Shown here: positions 1 through 6,508 of the stretch, piece by piece
Numbering within the stretch: position 1 is the stretch's first letter
Layout: each line of letters opens with the position of its first letter
Program-made: the position numbers and the translations under genes
Assembly: GCA_943325255.2 (NCBI GenBank)
Contig: CALPOS020000100.1
Location: 1-7,557 of the forward strand
Source of the DNA: Sphingobacterium thalpophilum
GTDB taxonomy: Bacteria; Bacteroidota; Bacteroidia; Flavobacteriales; Flavobacteriaceae
Length of the DNA: 7,557 bases
Direction of reading: 5' to 3'
Notes under the pieces: model-generated
The model's database searches: none
Told to the model about the DNA's origin: nothing
The model's input: only the letters and a program-made list of their open reading frames with translations

Positions 1-2638
1 ATTCTGGATCAATTCCGTTGGAGAAAAAGAAAGACAAATTCGGACCAAAGTCGTTGATATTCATGCCACGACTTAAATAATACTCAACGTAAGTAAATCC
101 ATTAGAAAGTGTAAAGGCCAACTGTGTAATCGGATTAGCTCCCGCTTCGGCAATATGATAACCTGAAATAGAAACCGAATAGAAGTTTCTGACGTTGTTT
201 TTGATAAAATATTCTTGCACGTCGCCCATCAATCGCAAGGCAAATTCGGTCGAGAATATACAAGTGTTTTGTGCTTGATCTTCTTTCAAAATATCCGCTT
301 GAACAGTTCCGCGAACTTGTACTAACGTTTTGATTTTAATTTCATTATAAACCGCTATAGGAAGTACTTGATCTCCTGTAACTCCTAGCAACATCAACCC
401 CAATCCGTTGTTTCCTTCTGGCAAATCACCTTGGTATTTTGGTCGAATAGTGCCTTTCGATTTATAGATTTCGTTGATCTTTTCCGCAACTTCCGTTTCT
501 AAATTATTGGCTTTAATATACAATTCACATTGCTGATCGATGGCTGCATTCATAAAGAAACCAAGCAACATCGGCGCTGGCCCGTTAATCGTCATACTAA
601 CAGAAGTCATGGCATGCACCAAATCGAAACCAGAATACAATTTCTTTGCATCATCCAAACAACAAATAGAAACGCCGGCATTTCCGATTTTTCCATAAAT
701 ATCAGGGCGAATATGCGGATCATTTCCGTATAACGTCACGCTATCAAACGCGGTCGACAAACGTTTGGCAGGCAATCCAGCACTAACGTAATGAAAACGC
801 TTGTTGGTACGTTCCGGTCCACCTTCACCTGCGAACATTCTTGATGGATCTTCTCCTTCTCGTTTGAATGGATACAAACCAGCCGTAAATGGAAATTCTC
901 CAGGAACATTTTCTTGCAAACACCAACGTAAAATATCTCCCCAAGCTTGATACTTAGGCAGCGCTACTTTTGGAATTTGAGAATGGGAAAGCGATTCTGT
1001 ATGGGTTGCAATCTTGATTTCTTTATCTCGAACTTTAAAGGAATAAATTGGGTTCTTGTATTTATTGACTTTCTCATCCCAAGTCAAAATGATTTCCCAA
1101 TTGTAGGGATCTAAATCCATTTTGACGCGGTCGAATTCCTTAAGCAACAAACTCAAAAATGAAGCATCGCCTTTGGATGCATTGACGATTGATTCGTCTA
1201 TTCCCGCTTTGGTTAATGTTGGAATTACACCACCAACACTTTCGATTGTTTTGAAAATTCCGTATAATTTCTGTGCGACTTGCTCTTGACTTAAAGCAAT
1301 GTCATCGTACTTTCTGTTGTTTTCTGCAATCTCAGATAGATAGCGGGTTCTGTGTGGTGGGATGACAAAAATCTTTTCGCTCATTTCACGCGTAATTTGA
1401 AAAGTCGATTTCAAATCAGATTGCGTTTTCTCTACAATTTTATCCATGATGGCTTTGTAGAGCGTGTTCATTCCGGGATCATTAAACTGTGACGCGATGG
1501 TACCGAAAACGGGCATGCTATCTGGATTTTCATCCCATAAATTGTGATTGCGTTGGTATTGTTTCTTGACATCACGAATAGCATCTAAAGCACCGCGTTT
1601 GTCGAATTTATTTAAAGCTACCAAATCAGCAAAATCAAGCATGTCGATTTTTTCTAATTGGGTTGCGGCTCCAAATTCAGGTGTCATCACATATAGCGAA
1701 ACATCAGAATGATCCATGATTTCAGTGTCTGATTGACCGATTCCAGAAGTCTCGAGTATGATGATATCGTACTTGGCTGCTTTCAGCACTTGGATTGCTT
1801 CGGCAACGTATTTTGACAAAGCCAAATTAGACTGTCTTGTTGCCAACGAACGCATGTAAACTCTAGGATTGTTGATGGCATTCATTCGAATTCGATCTCC
1901 AAGTAAAGCACCTCCAGTTTTACGTTTGGATGGATCTACTGAAATTAATCCAATAGTTTTCTCTGGAAAATCAATTAAGAATCGACGCACCAGTTCATCT
2001 ACCAAAGACGATTTTCCCGCGCCACCAGTTCCTGTAATTCCCAAAACTGGAATTTTCGAAGTTTCATTTTGTTGGTGAATCGAATCGAAAACGGGCTTAG
2101 CAATCTCCGGGAAGTTTTCTGCAGCTGATATCAAACGAGCAATGGCTGTTGGATTTTTTTCTTCGATGTGTTGCAGTTCACCATTGAGTTGATCTCCAAT
2201 CGCATAATCCGATTTTTGAACCAAGTCGTTGATCATACCTTGCAATCCCATAGCTCTTCCATCGTCTGGCGAATAAATTTTGGTTATGCCGTATTCATGC
2301 AACTCTGCAATCTCGCTTGGAAGAATAACGCCACCGCCGCCGCCAAATATTTTAATATGCCCTGCTCCTTTTTCATGAAGCAAATCATACATGTATTTGA
2401 AATATTCGTTGTGACCGCCTTGATAGGAAGTCATCGCAATAGCATTTGCATCTTCTTGAATGGCAGTATTGACTACTTCTTCGACACTGCGGTCGTGGCC
2501 TAAGTGAATGACTTCCACGCCAGTTGATTGAATAATGCGACGCATGATGTTAATCGCAGCATCATGACCATCAAAAAGAGAAGCGGCAGTTACAATTCGG
2601 ACTTTATTTTTTGGGAGATACGGTAGAACTTGTTCCAT
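1..2638 (-). CDS. icmF: IcmF, fused isobutyryl-CoA mutase (B12-dependent), C-terminus cut by window edge
   Basis: The minus strand is open without a stop from ATG at 2638 to the window edge (879 codons). Domains in order: B12-binding domain, about residues 1-140, with DGHDAA at 23-28 (His25 the expected lower cobalt ligand) and a glycine run at 99-103; MeaI/ArgK-type GTPase chaperone, about 195-420, with Walker A GTGGAGKS at 203-210, SVDPSKR at 233-239, ETSGIGQSD at 296-304 and NKFD at 343-346; mutase barrel from about 550, with FPFTAG at 582, MFAGEG at 601 and SGYHIAEAG at 825-833 (His828). Family members interconvert isobutyryl-CoA and n-butyryl-CoA with adenosylcobalamin. Phe602 and Gln790 stand where methylmalonyl-CoA mutase has its substrate-binding Tyr and Arg, which supports IcmF. 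IcmF proteins are usually about 1,080-1,150 residues, so some 200-270 are missing off the left edge. An A-rich tract precedes the start. No frameshift is visible. Confidence 0.95.
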   Translation of the reverse strand, partial: MEQVLPYLPKNKVRIVTAASLFDGHDAAINIMRRIIQSTGVEVIHLGHDRSVEEVVNTAIQEDANAIAMTSYQGGHNEYFKYMYDLLHEKGAGHIKIFGGGGGVILPSEIAELHEYGITKIYSPDDGRAMGLQGMINDLVQKSDYAIGDQLNGELQHIEEKNPTAIARLISAAENFPEIAKPVFDSIHQQNETSKIPVLGITGTGGAGKSSLVDELVRRFLIDFPEKTIGLISVDPSKRKTGGALLGDRIRMNAINNPRVYMRSLATRQSNLALSKYVAEAIQVLKAAKYDIIILETSGIGQSDTEIMDHSDVSLYVMTPEFGAATQLEKIDMLDFADLVALNKFDKRGALDAIRDVKKQYQRNHNLWDENPDSMPVFGTIASQFNDPGMNTLYKAIMDKIVEKTQSDLKSTFQITREMSEKIFVIPPHRTRYLSEIAENNRKYDDIALSQEQVAQKLYGIFKTIESVGGVIPTLTKAGIDESIVNASKGDASFLSLLLKEFDRVKMDLDPYNWEIILTWDEKVNKYKNPIYSFKVRDKEIKIATHTESLSHSQIPKVALPKYQAWGDILRWCLQENVPGEFPFTAGLYPFKREGEDPSRMFAGEGGPERTNKRFHYVSAGLPAKRLSTAFDSVTLYGNDPHIRPDIYGKIGNAGVSICCLDDAKKLYSGFDLVHAMTSVSMTINGPAPMLLGFFMNAAIDQQCELYIKANNLETEVAEKINEIYKSKGTIRPKYQGDLPEGNNGLGLMLLGVTGDQVLPIAVYNEIKIKTLVQVRGTVQADILKEDQAQNTCIFSTEFALRLMGDVQEYFIKNNVRNFYSVSISGYHIAEAGANPITQLAFTLSNGFTYVEYYLSRGMNINDFGPNLSFFFSNGIDPE

Positions 2639-2753
2639 TTTTAGTTTTATGTCTTTAAGAAGCGTGCAATTTACAGAATTTTCAAAAAATTGCCTATTAA
2701 ATACGATAAAACATAAAAATATAATAGACCAATGATTTTGAGTAAATTAATTT

Positions 2754-2761
2754 TAGATTTG
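2754..2761 (+). promoter_or_regulatory. Bacteroidota-type -7 element upstream of the purU leader
   Basis: TAGATTTG matches the Bacteroidota -7 consensus TAnnTTTG exactly. The usual -33 TTG is not at the usual distance: the nearest TTTG, at 2737-2740, leaves only 13 bases. If active, transcription would begin near 2768 and the Flavo-1-like element would lie in a leader of about 130 nt before purU. I could not place a convincing promoter for the divergent icmF gene in the same region. Confidence 0.35.
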
Positions 2762-2785
2762 ACGCTATAATACAACGAAATGCCC

Positions 2786-2889
2786 TAGCCCTGATGGAAG
2801 CGGCATCCTTTTTTGTTCAAGCAATGCCCCTCGACTGAGCTCGGGGTGACAAAACAAAAAAGATAGAGCGGACAGCAGGATTAGCTTCT
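2786..2889 (+). ncRNA. Flavo-1-like structured RNA element in front of purU
   Basis: The two ends read TAGCCCTGATGGAAGCGGCA and GAGCGGACAGCAGGATTAGC, which I recognise from memory as the conserved ends of a motif repeated in flavobacterial genomes, probably Flavo-1. Base pairing supports a fold: AGC 2787-2789 with GCT 2884-2886, CCTG 2790-2793 with CAGG 2876-2879, and a perfect nine-pair stem TTTTTTGTT 2809-2817 with AACAAAAAA 2853-2861. AGCGG occurs on both sides of the internal loop (2799-2803 and 2867-2871). The function of the family is unknown to me. Here the element ends about 11 bases before the purU ATG, so it could be in the purU transcript. It lacks a 3' U-run, so it is not a simple terminator. 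Confidence 0.6.
2825..2851 (+). repeat. Short dispersed hairpin repeat nested in the Flavo-1-like loop
   Basis: The apical part of the Flavo-1-like element holds CCCCTCGACTGAGCTCGGGG followed by TGACA. It can fold as CCC-T-CGA against TCG-GGG with a six-base loop and one bulged base. From memory, this sequence and its CGCTCGG variants are a widely scattered repeat in Bacteroidota and other genomes, often producing spurious peptides such as SPRAQSRG. It is more GC-rich than its surroundings, which suggests an element that settled in the loop. Confidence 0.6.
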
Positions 2890-2900
2890 AAAAAAAAGAA

Positions 2901-3755
2901 ATGAAAAAAATAACCATACTCATTCACTGCGAAGATCAAAAAGGAATTATTGCTGCCGTGACGAATTATATTGCGAGCATTGACGGGAATATTGTGTATC
3001 TCGACCAACATGTTGATGCCGATCAAGACGTGTTTTTTATGCGATTGGAATGTGACATGATGAACGAAAGTTGGAGTTTGGAGATGATTCGAAACGATTT
3101 TCAAATTAATTTGGCGGATCGATTTAAGATGTCGTGGGAAATGCACACCACGGATCAAAAGCCGCGGATGGCGTTGTTTGTGTCGAAATACGACCATTGT
3201 TTGTATGACATTTTGGGGCGTTATAGCACAGGTGAATTGCCACTTGAAATTCCGTTGATTTTGAGTAATCACATCGATTTGAAGCCAATTGCGGATAAAT
3301 TTGAGATTCCGTTTCGTCATGTGCCATTCACGAAAGAAATCAAAGAACAAGGCGAAGCGCAGCAAATTGCAATCCTTCAGGATTTCAACATTGACTTTAT
3401 CGTCTTAGCGCGTTATATGCAAATCATCACGCCCAATTTGATTTCGATGTATAAGAATAGAATCATCAATATTCATCATTCGTTTTTGCCCGCTTTTCCT
3501 GGTGCCAAACCTTATCATTCAGCATTTAAGCGCGGCGTGAAAATCATTGGCGCCACCAGCCATTATGTGACAGAGGAATTGGATGAAGGACCGATTATAG
3601 AGCAAGATATCACGCGGGTTTTGCACAGTCATTCGATTGAAGATTTTATCATGAAAGGCAGAGATTTGGAACGTATTGTTTTGGCTCGAGCGATTAAGTT
3701 GCATGCGGAAAGAAAAACGATGGTTTATAACAATCGTACCGTAATTTTTTCTTAA
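2901..3755 (+). CDS. purU: Formyltetrahydrofolate deformylase (PurU)
   Basis: This 284-residue protein has the PurU architecture. An N-terminal ACT domain (about 3-80) opens with ITILIHCEDQKGIIAAVTNY. A GART-like formyltransferase/hydrolase domain (about 88-284) follows, with NIHHSFLPAF from Asn190, His192 within it, and ELDEGP at 226-231 with Asp228; these correspond to the catalytic Asn, His and Asp of the family. PurU hydrolyses 10-formyltetrahydrofolate to formate and tetrahydrofolate in the cytoplasm, supplying formate for purine synthesis and balancing folate pools; in E. coli the ACT domain senses methionine and glycine. Length is normal. The ATG at 2901 gives an N-terminus that starts directly at the ACT domain, preceded by an A-rich tract and the Flavo-1-like element. 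The next gene, in the same direction, starts 48 bp after the stop, so co-transcription is possible. Confidence 0.95.
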   Translation: MKKITILIHCEDQKGIIAAVTNYIASIDGNIVYLDQHVDADQDVFFMRLECDMMNESWSLEMIRNDFQINLADRFKMSWEMHTTDQKPRMALFVSKYDHCLYDILGRYSTGELPLEIPLILSNHIDLKPIADKFEIPFRHVPFTKEIKEQGEAQQIAILQDFNIDFIVLARYMQIITPNLISMYKNRIINIHHSFLPAFPGAKPYHSAFKRGVKIIGATSHYVTEELDEGPIIEQDITRVLHSHSIEDFIMKGRDLERIVLARAIKLHAERKTMVYNNRTVIFS

Positions 3756-3803
3756 TATCTTTAGCGGTATGTTATTTGCTAAGTGTCGCAAAAAATTATA
3801 ATT

Positions 3804-4526
3804 ATGAAAAAAGTACTTTTTATTTTAATGTTCGTTCCGAGCGTGAGTTTTGCGCAATGGCAAGATGTCTTGAATAAGGCAAAAGATGAAATTACGAAAG
3901 TAACTTCACAAAATGGAACTGTAGATATTGCTGGTGGATTGAAAGAAGCATTGCAAAATGGCGTGAGCAAACAAGTTTCCAAATTAACTGCTGTTGATGG
4001 ATTTTACAAAAACGAATTAGTCAAAATTATCTTGCCGGATGAATTGCAAAAAGTAGATAGAACTTTGCGAAAAATGGGGATGAGTAAATTGGCCAACGAC
4101 GGCATCAAATCGCTGAATCGTGCTGCAGAAGATGCGGTAAAGGAGTCCACTCCTATTTTTGTGAACGCGATTACGAGCATGTCCTTTTCAGATGCCAAAT
4201 CTATTTTGATGGGAAATGAAGTTGCCGCAACAGACTATCTAAAAGGTTCTACTTCATCAGCCTTGTATGTGAAATTTAGTCCCGTAATTCAGAAATCGAT
4301 TGGAAAAGTTGGAGCTGACAAGATTTGGTCAACTATTATCAAGAAATACAATTCAATTCCATTGGTGTCGAAAGTCAATCCTGATCTTACGGATTACGTC
4401 ACCAACAAAGCTATGGACGGCGTTTTTAAAATGATTGCCGTGGAAGAGAAAAACATTAGAACCAATTTCAATTCGAGAACCAGCGAGACTTTAAAGAAAG
4501 TTTTTGCAATGCAGGATAAGAAGTAA
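3804..4526 (+). CDS. DUF4197 family secreted protein
   Basis: The protein has 240 residues from ATG at 3804. A signal peptide is clear: MKK, a hydrophobic core to about residue 16, and a probable cut after SFA before Gln18. There is no lipobox cysteine, so a soluble periplasmic or exported protein is likely. The rest matches the DUF4197 family as I remember it: GGLKEALQNGVSKQV (44-58), DGFYKN, LPDELQKVDRTLRKMG (78-92), SLNRAAEDA (103-111), a conserved KPIFVxAI-like segment at 116-123, YNSIPLV (182-188), DYVTNKAMDGVF (197-208) and a C-terminal RTSETLKKVF. It is mostly helical and covers the full usual length. The function of this family is not known. A GTG at 3783 in frame would add seven residues before the signal peptide; the ATG fits better. 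It sits 48 bp after purU, and that linkage gives no obvious role. Confidence 0.9.
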   Translation: MKKVLFILMFVPSVSFAQWQDVLNKAKDEITKVTSQNGTVDIAGGLKEALQNGVSKQVSKLTAVDGFYKNELVKIILPDELQKVDRTLRKMGMSKLANDGIKSLNRAAEDAVKESTPIFVNAITSMSFSDAKSILMGNEVAATDYLKGSTSSALYVKFSPVIQKSIGKVGADKIWSTIIKKYNSIPLVSKVNPDLTDYVTNKAMDGVFKMIAVEEKNIRTNFNSRTSETLKKVFAMQDKK

Positions 4527-4536
4527 TTGTTTATTA

Positions 4537-4624
4537 GTTTAATCGTTGATTCGTTTAATCGTTGATTCGTTTAATCGTTTAATCGTTTAATCGAACCAAC
4601 GAATACACGATTAAACAATTAAAC
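4537..4624. repeat. Octamer repeat array that reverses orientation and forms a hairpin
   Basis: From 4537 the plus strand reads in 8-base steps: GTTTAATC, GTTGATTC, GTTTAATC, GTTGATTC, then three GTTTAATC (to 4592). From 4593 the same 8-base register continues on the opposite strand: GAACCAAC, GAATACAC, GATTAAAC, the complements of GTTGGTTC, GTGTATTC and GTTTAATC. As a result 4577-4593 pairs with 4608-4624 at 16 of 17 positions around a 14-base loop. The array lies between converging genes and could slow transcription from either side. It is non-coding. Confidence 0.85.
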
Positions 4625-4754
4625 ATTTCTTCAAATCTTAACACAAGTTCAACAAACAAATAACATAGTGTTAACTAGATGACAACCTTAGAAAGTTGAC
4701 ATTTGTATCATAATAAAAGGTTTTTATTATTTTGGTTTAGAGTTAGTTTATAAG

Positions 4755-4786
4755 AAGCCACGTACTCATATGCGTGGCTTTTTTTT
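4755..4786 (+). terminator. Rho-independent terminator
   Basis: AAGCCACGTA (4755-4764) pairs with TGCGTGGCTT (4771-4780), including one G-T pair, around the six-base loop CTCATA, and is followed by an unbroken T-run to 4786. The U-run is only on the plus strand. It may end the purU/DUF4197 transcript, although it lies about 230 bp past the DUF4197 stop codon, or a short RNA that begins just upstream. The T-run overlaps the stop codon (4785-4787) of the converging hydrolase gene. Confidence 0.9.
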
Positions 4787-5570
4787 ATGCAATTTTCTGA
4801 AGGAAAGAAATCACATTTTGATTAAAGATCGCGGGTTGTTCTACATTCACCACGTGACCACATTGCTCGATGACGCACAACTGAGAAGATTTATAATGCT
4901 TTTCAACCACTTTTCGTACTGACGGTAAAAACATATAATCCTCATTCCCCATGACGTAAAGTGTTGGTATATTGAGTTCTACTTGGCGAAACCAGCGCAA
5001 AACCGGATTGATTTCAGCAGTGAGTTTAAACCATTTGATAAACTCTTTTTGATACAATTTCTTCGCTTCATTAATAAAAAGCAATCGCGATTGTTTGTGA
5101 CTTTTTTTTGGCATAATGACGAAAGCGAAAAAGCGGTACAAGACCAAATAAGGCACGACGTACTTAAAGACATTTCCCAATCGCATTAGGATTTGCGAGC
5201 GGAAGTTCATTTTAAGAATGGCACCGCCTAAGATCATACTTTGTACTCGGTTGGGATACATTTCCGCCAATTGTCGAATCAAAATGGTGCCGAGCGAAAT
5301 GCCAACAAAATGTGATTTTTCAATCTTAAGATGATCCAAAACTTCTAAAATATCATTGGCCAAAGCCGAAAATGTATATTTCTTTTGAAATGCCTCTTTT
5401 AGTGTCGGCTGCGAATTGCCGTGACCGCGAAGATCTAATAATAATACATTGAAGTGCTTTTGAAAATCTCGAATTTGCTTAAACCAAATAGAAGAACTAC
5501 CGCCCGCGCCATGGACAAAAGTCACCCACTGGTCGCTTGATTTATTTGGATATATGGTGTAGTTGATCAA
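4785..5570 (-). CDS. Alpha/beta hydrolase with TTG start
   Basis: This 261-residue protein has the full catalytic set of the alpha/beta hydrolase fold: HGAGG at 20-24 (oxyanion loop), DLRGHGNS at 46-53, nucleophile elbow GISLG at 90-94 with Ser92, acid Asp211 in MGNEDYMF, and His239 in CGHVV. The part between strands 6 and 7 (about 120-185) is a cap; residues 131-153 are very hydrophobic and could touch membrane or a lipid-like substrate. The substrate cannot be read from sequence; esterase, thioesterase or C-C hydrolase are all possible. There is no signal peptide. The start codon is TTG: no ATG occurs in frame between the previous gene's stop and residue 104, whereas the oxyanion loop lies near residue 20. 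The TTG follows AAAAAAATAAAG. The gene begins 51 bp after the btuF-like stop and is probably co-transcribed with it. Confidence 0.9.
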   Translation of the reverse strand: MINYTIYPNKSSDQWVTFVHGAGGSSSIWFKQIRDFQKHFNVLLLDLRGHGNSQPTLKEAFQKKYTFSALANDILEVLDHLKIEKSHFVGISLGTILIRQLAEMYPNRVQSMILGGAILKMNFRSQILMRLGNVFKYVVPYLVLYRFFAFVIMPKKSHKQSRLLFINEAKKLYQKEFIKWFKLTAEINPVLRWFRQVELNIPTLYVMGNEDYMFLPSVRKVVEKHYKSSQLCVIEQCGHVVNVEQPAIFNQNVISFLQKIA

Positions 5571-5596
5571 CTTTATTTTTTTGTAAATGTAGAGAA

Positions 5597-5626
5597 AGAT
5601 TTGGGATTTTGGACTGTAAGACTATA
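5597..5626. repeat. Degenerate relative of the octamer repeat, overlapping a stop codon
   Basis: GGACTGTAAGACTATA (5611-5626) matches GGACTTTAAGATTGTA (7503-7518) at 13 of 16 positions, and the preceding bases continue the same GATTT/GATTTT pattern. The repeat occupies most of the space between the btuF-like and hydrolase genes and includes the btuF-like TAG stop (5622-5624). Confidence 0.5.
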
Positions 5627-6416
5627 GCTTACTATGCAAAGTTTTGAAATAAGCAAACGCCTTCAGCAATCGACTGCCATACCAACTGAACATTTCGCCA
5701 TCGACAAAAACTGTTTTGGCATGATGTGTAAATCGACCGATTTCAAAAGCATCTTCTTCTTTGAACGGATAAGGTTCTGAAGAAAGGAAAACAATATCGG
5801 GATCGCCTTCGAGTCTGATTTTCTTAATTTCAACTTCGGGATATCGTCCCAGGTTTTCGTAGATGTTCTGAAAGTGATTCATCTTCAATATTTCATTGAT
5901 ATAATTGTCCGAACCAGCGACCATATATGGATTTTTCCAAATAAAATAAGCGGCTTTTTGAATGGGTTTTTCTTTAACGAATGTTTGGAAATCCATCAAT
6001 GCAAATCGCAACTTGTCATACCATTTTTGGGCTTCTGTGCGGCAATTGAAAAGCAATCCAAAATCAGTAATCATCTGAAAATTGTCTGCAATGGTTCGAA
6101 TGTCCGTAACCCAAACTGGACAAATTTTCCTCAGTTCTTCCACCATTTCCAGTGTATTCTCTTCTTTGTTACAAATGATGACATCGGGGTGCAATGCAGC
6201 GATTTTATCGAAATTTACTTGCTTTGTACCACCAACAATTTTCTTAGTTGATTTGAAATGGAATGGATGTACGCAGAATTTCGTGATGCCGACGATTTGC
6301 TCCTCTAAACCCAACTCATATAGCAATTCGGTTTGTGATGGAACTAAGGATACAATTCTCTTTGGGGAAGTTTCGAAGGTATGTTGGAAACCGAGTTGGT
6401 CAGTAATTGTTTTCAT
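5622..6416 (-). CDS. BtuF-like helical-backbone substrate-binding protein lacking a signal peptide
   Basis: The 264 residues match the BtuF/TroA-like periplasmic binding fold: first lobe with PKRIVSLVPSQTELLYELG (18-36) and VGITKFCVHP (42-51), GGTKQVNFDKIAALHPDVII (62-81), a long connecting helix near 120-150, and second lobe with WKNPYMVAGSDNYINEIL (160-177), LGRYPEVE (189-196), GDPDIVFLSSEPYPF (204-218) and a C-terminal GEMFSWYG (240-247). Relatives bind cobalamin, haem or ferric siderophores for ABC import. Cobalamin is my best guess, from the VPSQTE start and the RYPEV segment. There is no hydrophobic N-terminus. The frame upstream of the ATG meets a stop at 6465-6467 with no ATG, GTG or TTG between, so no signal peptide can be added. 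The protein therefore looks cytoplasmic, and no permease or ATPase gene is nearby. The gene lies 92 bp after pyrF and 51 bp before the hydrolase. Confidence 0.85.
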   Translation of the reverse strand: MKTITDQLGFQHTFETSPKRIVSLVPSQTELLYELGLEEQIVGITKFCVHPFHFKSTKKIVGGTKQVNFDKIAALHPDVIICNKEENTLEMVEELRKICPVWVTDIRTIADNFQMITDFGLLFNCRTEAQKWYDKLRFALMDFQTFVKEKPIQKAAYFIWKNPYMVAGSDNYINEILKMNHFQNIYENLGRYPEVEIKKIRLEGDPDIVFLSSEPYPFKEEDAFEIGRFTHHAKTVFVDGEMFSWYGSRLLKAFAYFKTLHSKL

Positions 6417-6420
6417 TTTT

Positions 6421-6507
6421 TTACCGCAAAGGGTGCGAAGGGTAAAGCAAGGTTCGCAAAGATTTTAAGATTAATTTGGCTCGCAAAGACGCAAAGGCAC
6501 AAAGTTT
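6421..6507. repeat. Two-part CGCAAAG repeat, copy A, between pyrF and the btuF-like gene
   Basis: The left half (6421-6460) reads CCGCAAAGGGTGCGAAGG and so on; the right half (6478-6504) is a GGCTCGCAAAGACGCAAAGG-type segment. The right half matches 7421-7447 at 23 of 27 positions, and the left half resembles 7378-7415 with small changes. From memory, CGCAAAGACGCAAAGGC repeats are scattered widely in Bacteroidota. The copy fills nearly the whole gap: it starts right against the btuF-like ATG on one side and reaches the pyrF stop codon on the other. Confidence 0.85.
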
Positions 6508-6508
6508 T

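Noticed and set aside
2168..2503. A 111-codon plus-strand open frame within icmF, and shorter ones at 530-733 and 1869-2078
   Set aside because: All lie antisense to the uninterrupted IcmF reading frame and show no family features.
1..2638. Frameshift or separate mutase and GTPase genes
   Set aside because: I translated the whole segment on the minus strand and found one continuous frame through the B12, GTPase and mutase motifs.
2639..2785. Cobalamin riboswitch upstream of icmF
   Set aside because: The space before icmF is short, AT-rich and shows no B12-box-like sequence or multi-stem structure.
2817..3365. A 182-codon open frame on the minus strand opposite purU
   Set aside because: It is the antisense shadow of purU, and its C-terminal SPRAQSRG-type peptide comes from the dispersed repeat in the Flavo-1-like loop. 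PurU in the other strand has full family motifs.
3756..3763. TATCTTTA as a -7 promoter site for DUF4197
   Set aside because: It misses the conserved final G and has no TTG at the -33 distance; co-transcription with purU is equally likely.
3783..3803. GTG at 3783 as the DUF4197 start
   Set aside because: It would put seven residues in front of a normal MKK signal peptide; ATG at 3804 is the better start.
4537..4624. CRISPR array
   Set aside because: Units are only 8 bases with no unique spacers between them, and no cas genes are present.
4679..4699. Six-codon open frame (MTTLES) before the terminator
   Set aside because: It is too short, lacks supporting context and is expected by chance.
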